Assembly: GCF_016599715.1 (NCBI RefSeq)
Contig: NZ_CP067019.1
Location: forward strand, 248,001-312,000
DNA: 64,000 nt
Source of the DNA: Acinetobacter sp. CS-2
GTDB taxonomy: Bacteria > Pseudomonadota > Gammaproteobacteria > Pseudomonadales > Moraxellaceae
Reading direction: 5' to 3'
Of this stretch, positions 46,742-54,116 are shown one piece after another. The notes below the pieces were generated by a model. That model was not told the DNA's origin, ran no database searches, and saw only the letters and a list, made by a program, of their open reading frames with translations. Both the position numbers and the translations under genes were made by a program. Positions within the stretch are counted from its first letter, which is position 1. Each line of letters starts with the position of its first letter.

Positions 46742-48454
46742 TTAACCTTTCATCGGTTCAGGTTCTTCAATAGAATTGCCATTTTCACTTTCAGATATCT
46801 GTTTATCCGTAGGAGATTCTGTTACTAACGCACCTGAACAATCGATAGGATGAGTATCAAAAGGACATTGAAATATCCAATATTTACGGAACCCTATTAA
46901 ATATGCTGAATAGGGATAAGAGGATTGTTCATCAATTGTACATAAAGTATCTAATGTGAACTGCGTCATAGACGCTGCAAGAGCCGTTACATCTGCATCT
47001 GATGCAATATATGTTTGGCTTTGTGTTTGAAAACCGTAATTATTAACTTTGCCCTCTGGAATTGGTTCCAACGTTTGTAAGACACCATAAATATGATTGC
47101 GAAGTTCTAAGGGGGAGGCATCTAACGTTGGACGACTACGGGCCATCATTGCGCCACCACCGCCACCAAAGATTTCACCCCATACCATTGGAATGTGTTT
47201 TCTTTTAGCAATTGCAGCTAATGTTAAGAACGTATGTGTATTTGCTGTCGCATCAATAATCAGATCACATGTGGCAATGGCATTAGCGATATTGGAATTT
47301 AAATGAGGATTTTCCTGTCCACCAATTTGCATTTCATACGTTTCAACTTGCATGTCTAATACTGTTCGTTTTAATGCTCTTTCAACAGCATGGGTTTTAG
47401 CAAAGCCAACATCTAACCAGTTGAGTTCATTACGGACAAGATTGTGTGGGGCCAGAATATCATCATCAATAAGTAGAAAGTTTTTACAGCCCGACCGTGC
47501 CAGTGAAATTGCAATTTTACTTCCTAACGATCCAAGACCTACAATTGCTATCCTTGTATTATTGAGATGGCTAAATTGTGCTGGCAATCTTTGATTCTGA
47601 TCATCATGTAGATTAATAGCAGGATAACTTACGAAAAGTGGTGCTGTATTATTAATCAAGAATAGTTCCAAGTTACCCTTTAAGTCATATAACAATATAG
47701 GCTGTATGGAATTTGTGAATTCCTCCTGAGCAGGCCATAAATTGCCTAAAAAGGATTCTAATGAAACTCGGTCATTTACGGATTCCTTTAATTGAGGAAC
47801 AGAATCAATTCGTATTGCCCATCCAGACAATTCAAATCTTTCATTAGAAAACGATGGTACGATGTCAGGTAGAGGTTTGTTCTGAATATTTGTTGGAACA
47901 ATAACGGTTTTGTCTCGAAAGCTTGAGATGGCAATCTTAAAGTCCATTTTCTCAGAATCACTACCCAAGAGTATGTGACGTAACATAGGTGTTTCAATGA
48001 ACCTTTCTGAAACACCTCTTAATTTTTGACCTATTGTTTCAGAATGCCTAGATGGTACAGGTTCTACATTCATCTCCAATACAGTCATTGCATCTGTTAA
48101 TAAAAGAAGCTGGGCACTTCTAACTAGATCCACTCCACTGATATTGGTATTCCAATTATCTGGGCCATATTCTAGACACAGCACTCCTGAACCACCATAC
48201 TGGTGTAAGATACTCCATCTTTCACCAGATTTTTGTGGGCGTATATATGCTGGTAGCTCTGGGAAAAGCTCTGGATATACTAAAACACCATTAAAATCTA
48301 TAGTTCCTATCTTTAGAGAGAAGTTCAAATGCAGTTCATTTGTGTCTGTTGAGTTCCACTCCTGAATCTTAAAACTATTTTTCTCTTTCTCAAGATCAGT
48401 CAATAACTGCCGTTCTTGAGCTAGGCGTTCTAATGGTGTTTTTAGCAGTTCCAT
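46742..48454 (-). CDS. cap2: Cap2-type E1/E2 fusion conjugating enzyme of CBASS
   Basis: A 570-residue E2-E1 fusion. The N-terminal E2-like domain has its catalytic Cys at C93 (GSGVLCLEYGPDNW). A linker region follows, then a ThiF-type E1 adenylation domain with RIAIVGLGSLGSKIA (Gly-rich loop, 306-311) and LLIDDDILAPHNLVRNEL. A Cys-containing C-terminal segment (YWIFQCPFDTHPIDCSG) is the candidate E1 thioester site. Cap2 conjugates the CD-NTase C-terminus to cellular targets and thereby primes it. Start overlaps the CD-NTase stop (TAATG). Confidence 0.9.
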   Translation of the reverse strand: MELLKTPLERLAQERQLLTDLEKEKNSFKIQEWNSTDTNELHLNFSLKIGTIDFNGVLVYPELFPELPAYIRPQKSGERWSILHQYGGSGVLCLEYGPDNWNTNISGVDLVRSAQLLLLTDAMTVLEMNVEPVPSRHSETIGQKLRGVSERFIETPMLRHILLGSDSEKMDFKIAISSFRDKTVIVPTNIQNKPLPDIVPSFSNERFELSGWAIRIDSVPQLKESVNDRVSLESFLGNLWPAQEEFTNSIQPILLYDLKGNLELFLINNTAPLFVSYPAINLHDDQNQRLPAQFSHLNNTRIAIVGLGSLGSKIAISLARSGCKNFLLIDDDILAPHNLVRNELNWLDVGFAKTHAVERALKRTVLDMQVETYEMQIGGQENPHLNSNIANAIATCDLIIDATANTHTFLTLAAIAKRKHIPMVWGEIFGGGGGAMMARSRPTLDASPLELRNHIYGVLQTLEPIPEGKVNNYGFQTQSQTYIASDADVTALAASMTQFTLDTLCTIDEQSSYPYSAYLIGFRKYWIFQCPFDTHPIDCSGALVTESPTDKQISESENGNSIEEPEPMKG

Positions 48455-49467
48455 TACGCAAAGCCTCCTGGTTTATTTGGATAAACAGGGGTTGATGGAA
48501 ATGTTAATCCCGCACCTAGAGCAGAACGGATTAAAGAGCTGGCCATATCAGCAGAGTTTGCACTTTTGTGTGATGCCGAACGTGGAAAACGATTACCCAG
48601 AACCTGCCGCCATAGGGCTAATGCTTTATCATCATCTGTTTCATTTAAGGCGTTTCGTGCAATAGCAGCTTGTTCTTCTACCTTTTCATAAAAAGTTTTG
48701 AACTCATCTGCTGTGACCGCAGAAAAAACATTATTGCCTGCAACACCAGGATCTTCTAAATGTGGGATTATGCCAAGTGACGCATAAATTCTATAAGAAT
48801 CCCTGATTGTTTCTAAAAGAGAAACAAACAACTTTTCATAATTGGATTCGTAGTAATTCATATGCTTGGCAACCAGGCATTCTAAAATGAATCCTTTTGG
48901 TCGTTTTAAATCAGATAAGTTCTCACGACGCCACCATTTAAATAGCTTCACAAGAGGCTTAAATCGACCATTTGCATTTTTATTCACCTCAACAGTCCAC
49001 TCGGTATGGGCTGGAGGATTGGTAACTAGCCATTCTTCAAGATGAATGTCTGGAATCAGATAGCCACCATATCCGTCTGAAATGATAGGGACAACATCCA
49101 TATCAACTTTTTTCAACTTAACATTTACTGAGCGACGATTAACTGTAAGATCGGTATATCCAATATCCTTTAATGCTGTATGGACTGTATCTAGGACAAT
49201 TTGGGGATCATCGTTAATTGTATGGTTGGTGCGAGCAATAATATCTACATCTGGTCTTTGTGTAATCCCGCCTATGGTGGTCGGACGTACTGCCGTATTT
49301 CTTTTATAAGAACCTGATAAGAACGTATGCACATGTACTTTGCTGAATTCATTATGCACTTTTAAAGCATCACGAAGCGTATTATGTGCGCTTGAACAAT
49401 CATTAACCGTTGTTGTAGATGGTTCAATATCGGAAAGTAGGTCAAGAAACTGCTGTTGAGTTGTCAT
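48454..49467 (-). CDS. cdnD: CD-NTase (cGAS/DncV-like nucleotidyltransferase), CBASS
   Basis: A 337-residue SMODS-type nucleotidyltransferase from ATG 49467 (MTTQQQFLDLLS). The G-S motif is FLSGSYKRNT (G52-S53), the metal-binding pair D73/D75 (RPDVDII), and the third acidic residue lies in VDMDVV (D122/D124). The protein ends ...YPNKPGGFA, with a Gly-Gly near the C-terminus that suits conjugation by Cap2. On phage infection these enzymes make cyclic di- or trinucleotides. Clade D is inferred from partnership with a SAVED-type Cap4; the product (e.g. cAAA) is not determined by sequence. It is the first gene of the operon. Confidence 0.88.
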   Translation of the reverse strand: MTTQQQFLDLLSDIEPSTTTVNDCSSAHNTLRDALKVHNEFSKVHVHTFLSGSYKRNTAVRPTTIGGITQRPDVDIIARTNHTINDDPQIVLDTVHTALKDIGYTDLTVNRRSVNVKLKKVDMDVVPIISDGYGGYLIPDIHLEEWLVTNPPAHTEWTVEVNKNANGRFKPLVKLFKWWRRENLSDLKRPKGFILECLVAKHMNYYESNYEKLFVSLLETIRDSYRIYASLGIIPHLEDPGVAGNNVFSAVTADEFKTFYEKVEEQAAIARNALNETDDDKALALWRQVLGNRFPRSASHKSANSADMASSLIRSALGAGLTFPSTPVYPNKPGGFA

Positions 49468-49581
49468 AATTCTCTCTGAGCCCATGTATTAAAATGGGGC
49501 ATAAAATTAAGTGCGATCAGAAAAATTAAGTAACCTACTACTGTGAACTTTGTTGCATAGCAGTAGGTTATTTAACCTTGT

Positions 49582-49761
49582 TTACGATATTGAGTTTGAG
49601 TTATCAGGATCATCCGATTTTTTATTACGGATAGTATCCTTTTCTTCTTTCAATGGCCGAGTTCTGGGAAATTTAAAATATCCAGTTGGATGGACAATAA
49701 TTTTTCCAGATTTATGGCGATAAGATTTACAAAACACGAAGTCTTGATTTTCGGTAGGCAT
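49582..49761 (-). CDS. small basic phage-type protein of unknown function
   Basis: A 59-residue protein. Start ATG 49761 is chosen because AGGAGGGCTAACA precedes it; the longer frame (to 49803) has no such site. Core FVFCKSYRHKSGKIIVHPTGYFKF resembles short proteins found in Acinetobacter prophages and islands; the end is very charged (EEKDTIRNKKSDDPDNSNS). It lies between CBASS and the HTH-M78 gene, behind a structured leader. Confidence 0.65.
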   Translation of the reverse strand: MPTENQDFVFCKSYRHKSGKIIVHPTGYFKFPRTRPLKEEKDTIRNKKSDDPDNSNSIS

Positions 49762-49872
49762 TGTTAGCCCTCCTATTTTGGCAGCTCGTTTTTCAGGGCG
49801 CATACCAAAATAAGCGGGTAAATCTTGAGATTTACGGGCCTAAATGTTAGAATGGGGTTCTGACAGCCAGAT

Positions 49873-49905
49873 CTAACATGAGGTATGCGTAGGGCTTAGA
49901 GCCAT
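49873..49905 (-). CDS. candidate 10-codon leader peptide
   Basis: ATG GCT CTA AGC... to TAG encodes MALSPTHTSC. A strong Shine-Dalgarno (AGGAAAGG) precedes it. It overlaps the bases that can pair with the ribosome-binding site of the downstream 59-residue gene. Translation of the mini-ORF could thus control that pairing. Not detectable by normal gene finding. Confidence 0.35.
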   Translation of the reverse strand: MALSPTHTSC

Positions 49906-49931
49906 ATGCCTTTCCTGTGTGAAAATCTATC

Positions 49932-49962
49932 AAGCCGACTCTACCCAATAGAGTCGGCTTTT
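49932..49962 (+). terminator. hairpin terminator between structured region and HTH-M78 gene
   Basis: Ten-pair stem AAGCCGACTC / GAGTCGGCTT with TTT tail on the plus strand. On the minus strand the same hairpin follows the HTH-M78 stop codon but with a poorer T run. Confidence 0.75.
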
Positions 49963-49966
49963 TAAT

Positions 49967-51049
49967 TTATGAAACCATCTCAATAGTCTCCATTGAATCT
50001 AGGTCAAAATAATATAGTTTTTTAAAGTCATCTTCATATAAGTCAAATAATTGCGATAACTCACTAATGACAGATGTTGATGTTTTTTTTGCATCTATTG
50101 CGTAGTCAAAGAGCATTGAAGCTACTCTATATGTCGGTTCTCGATCTAATTCATTTGGTTCAACTTTACGATAACCACGCATAGCCATCTGCCGCCATAA
50201 ATTGGCACTTTGACTTGAAGTTATAGTTCCTAACTCTGACGCCCTATAGATTAAGGCCGCCATTGAGGTTTTCCATTCCTTTTTAAGTCTTAGGTAATAA
50301 GCTAAATTGGTTGAACCTAATTGATCAATAATTTTTTCTTCTGGCATTAAGAATTCGGCAGCAAAGTCATTTGCTTCTTTTTCCATGAATTCAGATGGCT
50401 CTTCATGGAGGACCAAATGCCCAAGTTCATGTGCTAATGTGAAGCGTATTCTGTCATTTGGCTGGTTTGCATTTAGAAATACGCATGGAGATACACCATG
50501 CATTTTTAAGGATACGCCATCAACATTGTTATCTTTAAAGTCGCATAAAAAGACTAAAACCCCTGCATCTTCCACAGTGGCAGTTAGGTTTTCAAGAGGT
50601 TCATTTCCTAACGCCCACAATGATCTAAGCTTTTTAGCCGCTTCTTGAGGGGTGTTTACATCTAGACCAATTTTAAAAGTTGGTAAGGAGTTTTTTCTTT
50701 TTGGTACATTTGTGAACAATTCTAATGTTTGTACATGGCCCATTTTTAACATCATTTCAGCATTCATGCGGCTCAATGCTTTAGCTGTGGTAGAGCTTTT
50801 TTTTCTGTATGCATGCAAACTAATTGGCAGTGCATTTAGCTTTTCAATATGTTCGAAAAATCGTACAGGGAAATGTAGGGCATTGGATAGATTATGGATA
50901 ACTTCATCGGAGGGTTTTAAGTCCCCACTTTCAATTTTAGATAATGAAGCCTGGGTAATAGACTGTCCCATTTCAGCAATTAGTTCAGTTTGACTAAGAC
51001 CACGAAAATTTCGTGCAATACTAAGCATGTCAGGATTGAAATGAGTCAT
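49967..51049 (-). CDS. fused HTH (Xre) - M78 (ImmA/IrrE) metallopeptidase
   Basis: A 360-residue protein from ATG 51049, preceded by GGAGGTAAAT; an upstream in-frame start at 51106 lacks such a site. Residues 8-65 are a Cro/CI-type helix-turn-helix (LSQTELIAEMGQSITQASLSKIESG). Residues about 150-260 are an M78 zinc peptidase with HELGH at 207-211 and a downstream acidic FMEKEANDFAAEFLMP. Fused HTH-M78 proteins often control mobile-element or toxin genes. In some CBASS loci separate proteins CapH (HTH) and CapP (M78) control expression after DNA damage; this neighbour may do so as one protein. Confidence 0.87.
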   Translation of the reverse strand: MTHFNPDMLSIARNFRGLSQTELIAEMGQSITQASLSKIESGDLKPSDEVIHNLSNALHFPVRFFEHIEKLNALPISLHAYRKKSSTTAKALSRMNAEMMLKMGHVQTLELFTNVPKRKNSLPTFKIGLDVNTPQEAAKKLRSLWALGNEPLENLTATVEDAGVLVFLCDFKDNNVDGVSLKMHGVSPCVFLNANQPNDRIRFTLAHELGHLVLHEEPSEFMEKEANDFAAEFLMPEEKIIDQLGSTNLAYYLRLKKEWKTSMAALIYRASELGTITSSQSANLWRQMAMRGYRKVEPNELDREPTYRVASMLFDYAIDAKKTSTSVISELSQLFDLYEDDFKKLYYFDLDSMETIEMVS

Positions 51050-51478
51050 ATTTACCTCCAAGATCATTGACTTACAGATCAAGTTAATCGAATGATAACT
51101 GAACAAAAAAGCTTATGCAAATTTTTCTTCAAATTATTCCTAAATTGTTTCTTTTTTATCTTGTGTTGCTTTATGTAGTGGTAATTTTGGTTTTTAGCAC
51201 AACATATAGTGTTTTTGATTTTACATTTTATTTGAAAGATTTTAATTTCGCTATAGAATCTTATGTCAAAATTTGAGCATTAAAATATTTGGGTAAAGAT
51301 AGAGGATGATCAGTGTTCTTATAAGGGGCAGTTTGACTTTCGATTATTTAGAAAATGTATTTTTATTAAATATTTGACCATTTGGAGGGAATTCTAAAGA
51401 GATTTATTCTTGCTAAAATTAGGTTTAAGGACGATTGCTTCCTTTTCTCCCAGAGTGTAATTAAATAAAGGATTTAAA
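51050..51478. other. intergenic region between divergent HTH-M78 and DUF5677-like genes
   Basis: About 430 AT-rich bases holding both promoters. No repeat or clear operator dyad was identified; the region near 51060-51130 (minus-strand promoter) is where a self-bound HTH operator would be expected. Confidence 0.4.
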
Positions 51479-52186
51479 ATGAAGATGAATTTGAATAAGG
51501 ATGGAAAAAAACGTATTCACTTTATAATCAGAGAGCTTGATAAGACTCAGAATGAAGTAAATAAAATTTCAGCTTCAGTTCAGATAGACGAGGATGATCA
51601 ATATCAGCGTATTAATAGAGCATATTTTCAGTTGTTCCAAACACATTATCTTTCCTTTAAATTACTTATGAAAGAAGATCATTTTTCCTCCGCTGTCGTC
51701 GTAGCTCGTACGATGCTAGAAATATATGTTAGGTGTTTTTATTTAGAGTTTATAGAACAGCCTAAGGGGACAGATGTTGAAACGTTAATTACTCAACCAA
51801 AAGACTTTGCTAGTTTTTTTCAGATGAGTACAGCTTTAGATAATTTTGAAGACCCAGACAATGGAGATTTTCATAAACACTTCAAGCAATTCACAAAGCA
51901 AGGTAAAGCTTTGTACGAGAAGTATTCAACTTTCACACATGGTCGTGGTGAGCTACTGAATGTGCTATTTAAAGGTAAACAACCTGTCTGTGCCTATGAG
52001 GATATTGAAAGTATATTGCTGACCCTTAATGGCATGTTACAGGTGTTTGCAATGCAATTTCTACATATGAATGCTAATGAAGCATTGAAAAAAAGATTGC
52101 TTGATAGAATGCTTAAAACTGAAGAAACTTTTCTTAATCATGGTATAGGCCAACCAGACTATTATTCTAATTTAACCTCTTGGTGA
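51479..52186 (+). CDS. DUF5677-like helical protein of unknown function
   Basis: A 235-residue all-helical protein, ATG 51479 after an AAAGGA site. The pattern (AYFQLFQTHYLSFKLLMKEDHFSSAVVVARTMLEIYVRCFYLEF, then YEKYSTFTHGRGELL) looks like DUF5677/DUF6988-type proteins: a helical bundle in which a conserved Arg in the first half and S-x-F-x-H in the second sit together. It is reminiscent of HEPN folds but lacks a clear R-x4-6-H. It is the last cargo gene before the right end of the transposon, often a place for defence genes. Confidence 0.6.
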   Translation: MKMNLNKDGKKRIHFIIRELDKTQNEVNKISASVQIDEDDQYQRINRAYFQLFQTHYLSFKLLMKEDHFSSAVVVARTMLEIYVRCFYLEFIEQPKGTDVETLITQPKDFASFFQMSTALDNFEDPDNGDFHKHFKQFTKQGKALYEKYSTFTHGRGELLNVLFKGKQPVCAYEDIESILLTLNGMLQVFAMQFLHMNANEALKKRLLDRMLKTEETFLNHGIGQPDYYSNLTSW

Positions 52187-52200
52187 ACTAAATAGGAAAT

Positions 52201-52233
52201 GAGAGAACAACAGTGCAAAACTGTTTTTCTCTC
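52201..52233 (+). terminator. long hairpin at the transposon right end
   Basis: GAGAGAA-ca-ACAGT-gcaaa-ACTGT-tt-TTCTCTC. Near-perfect dyad 15 bases after the DUF5677-like stop, about 70 bases inside the right tip. It lacks a long T run; it may end the cargo transcript or shield the transposon end from transcription. Confidence 0.55.
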
Positions 52234-52259
52234 AATATACTATCGCTTCCATTTTCTAA

Positions 52260-52294
52260 GTCGCATAGTTGTTTGGAATGTCGCATAGTTGTTT
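52260..52294 (-). repeat. TnsB-binding-type repeats, right end (two copies)
   Basis: GTCGCATAGTTGTTT at 52260-52274 and 52280-52294, the inverse of the left-end repeats. The outer copy runs into the tip TTTGTAAATGACA. Confidence 0.85.
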
Positions 52295-52304
52295 GTAAAT
52301 GACA

Positions 52305-52309
52305 ACCCC
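52305..52309. repeat. target-site duplication, right copy (ACCCC)
   Basis: Matches 29275-29279. Defines the right transposon border. Confidence 0.93.
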
Positions 52310-53144
52310 CTCCCACCAAGGCAATTGCGGAAGCAGTATGATGTGGTGCACGAAAAGGGCGCTGCCCAAAAGGATGCGAGCTATTGGCAACCGAGTAAAT
52401 ACTGGCTACTTCCAGATTTTCCTGCATGTCCAGAGGGGGCAAAATACTGGCCAGCCGTGAAGCCAACAGTGTTTTTCCTGTACCTGGTGGGCCTTTAAAC
52501 AATAGTGAATGTCCACCAGCGGCAGCAATTTCCAAAGCCCGTCGCGGGCGCAATTGACCTTTGATATCGGCTAAATCAAATTTGTACTGATTGATTGGAT
52601 TGCTGCTAGGGGCTTGATATTGCTGAAGCGGATGTTGTCTGGATAAATGTTCACAGACATTTTTGAGATGGTGGGCAGCAAACACTTCAAAATTGGGCAG
52701 TTGCGAAGCATCTTGGGCATTCTGTTCTGGCAAAATCAGTTGATGTCCAGACTGCTGGCAGGCAATGGCAATGCTTAAAATACCGCTGATGGGACGAAGT
52801 TGACCATCCAGGGCCAGTTCACCAATAAATTCCAGCTGATCTGTCACATTTTCAGGTAGTTGGCCTGAAGCGATTAAAATTCCTAAAGCAATGGGCAAAT
52901 CCAGACGCGAGCCATCTTTGGGTAAGTCTGCAGGCGCTAAATTGATGGTGAGACGTTTGGTGGGGAATTGGAAACCACTATTAATAATGGCAGAACGTAC
53001 CCGGTCTTTACTTTCCCGAACTGCTGCTTCAGGCAACCCAACAATGGTTAAAGAAGGCAAGCCCTGACTGACATGAACTTCCACCTCAATTAAAGGTGCA
53101 TGAAGTCCAAGCAGACCTCGAGTGTAAATTTTAGCAAAAGACAT
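52305..53144 (-). pseudogene. comM: comM, 5' part (interrupted by the Tn7-like transposon)
   Basis: The first 280 codons of ComM: MSFAKIYTRGLLGLHAPLI, the VGLPEAAVRESKDRVRSAI N-terminal domain and Walker A FKGPPGTGKTLLAS, ending RAPHHTASAIALVGGG at the transposon. The rest is at 28627-29279. Transposition has put about 23 kb between Walker A and Walker B. A truncated product could still be made but would lack half of the ATPase site. The promoter side of the gene and its neighbour ubiK are unaffected. Confidence 0.95.
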
Positions 53145-53212
53145 TTATTATTGTTCCATTGTGGTGCGTTATTTTTAATCGTTTTTGGTCTTTTTATGCA
53201 CTAAACAAGTGC

Positions 53213-53440
53213 TTATTTATTGTTCTTGATTTTAATTTCTAAAGCTTCAACCTGTTTAAGCAGTTCATTCAAGCGTAGGTTGGCATTATTTAATGCAGTA
53301 CGTTGACGTTCAATTTCTTCTTTGGAAACCAGATCCATCTTGCTGACTGCTTCGTTCAGTAAGGCACGTAAATTATGCTCAACATCTTTTTTCGGTTGAT
53401 CGAGCTGTTCCATTATGGCTTGTAATAAGGTTTCAATCAT
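53213..53440 (-). CDS. ubiK: ubiquinone biosynthesis accessory factor UbiK (BMFP family)
   Basis: A 75-residue protein from ATG 53440 (MIETLLQAIMEQLDQ); four extra in-frame residues upstream are unlikely. It has an amphipathic N-terminus and a C-terminal coiled coil (IERQRTALNNANLRLNELLKQVEALEIKI), the plan of BMFP/YqiC proteins. UbiK binds UbiJ and membrane lipids and helps aerobic ubiquinone synthesis. It stands upstream of comM on the same strand. Confidence 0.88.
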   Translation of the reverse strand: MIETLLQAIMEQLDQPKKDVEHNLRALLNEAVSKMDLVSKEEIERQRTALNNANLRLNELLKQVEALEIKIKNNK

Positions 53441-53662
53441 TGCAGTACCCATATAAGGATGGAGAAGTGGTGCTAGTGTAACATTGCTGCTACCTGGACC
53501 ATAGTCCCACTCAACCGGATATAGCTTTATCCGATGTTTAAAATCGTTAATTTTATAGTAAAAATGTCTAGTTTCTGGAATTCAGACTACATGTAAAAGG
53601 ATAAAATAGGTTATAAAGAAAACTCGCGTCAAAGTTTCTATTTCCCCCAACCTTAGAATTTT

Positions 53663-53678
53663 TGGCACGGAATTTGAA
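53663..53678 (+). promoter_or_regulatory. sigma-54 promoter for glnK-amtB
   Basis: TGGCACGGAATTTGAA fits TGGCAC-N5-TTGCW with the right GG to TG spacing (one mismatch in the -12 box). It lies about 42 bases before the glnK start. A nitrogen-regulated (NtrC/RpoN) promoter is expected for this pair. Confidence 0.75.
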
Positions 53679-53683
53679 CATAA

Positions 53684-54058
<375 letters not shown>

Positions 54059-54116
54059 TTTGGCATGAAGTTTGCTGAGTAGCTAATAACTCACAAAACT
54101 AGGTTGGGGGATACGA

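Larger units (their letters stand above)
49800..49962. ncRNA. structured intergenic element, possible regulatory RNA
   Basis: The stretch folds strongly. On the minus strand it is the leader of the 59-residue gene: GCATACC (about 49889-49883) can pair with GGTATGC about 80 bases downstream, AGCCCT can pair with AGGGCT in the ribosome-binding site of that gene, and ATGTTAG/CTAACAT form a hairpin. On the plus strand the region ends in a good terminator (AAGCCGACTCtacccaataGAGTCGGCTTTTT, 49932-49962). It could be a leader attenuator or an antisense RNA of the phage C4 type. The transcribed strand is uncertain. Confidence 0.4.
29280..52304 (+). mobile_element. Tn7-like (Tn6022/AbaR-type) transposon in comM, 23,025 bp
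   Basis: The left tip TGTCATTTACAAA and right tip TTTGTAAATGACA are inverted repeats, each followed inward by TnsB-type repeats (core ACTATGCGAC). Both tips abut ACCCC. The left end carries tnsA-tnsB-tnsC-tniQ-tnsF as in Tn6022. The rest is cargo: a HEPN-STAND protein, a type II CBASS operon, an HTH-M78 protein, two IS66 elements and small genes. No antibiotic or metal resistance gene is present. The frameshift in tniQ may have fixed it in place. Coordinates are exact to the base from the duplications. Confidence 0.95.

Noticed and set aside
52188..52304. Extension of the comM frame into the transposon as a real C-terminus
   Set aside because: The tail is transposon end sequence; the true continuation of ComM is at 29274-28627.
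29280..52304. CRISPR-associated transposon (CAST)
   Set aside because: No cas gene and no regularly spaced repeats are present; TnsA/B/C/TniQ/TnsF match the Tn6022 type.
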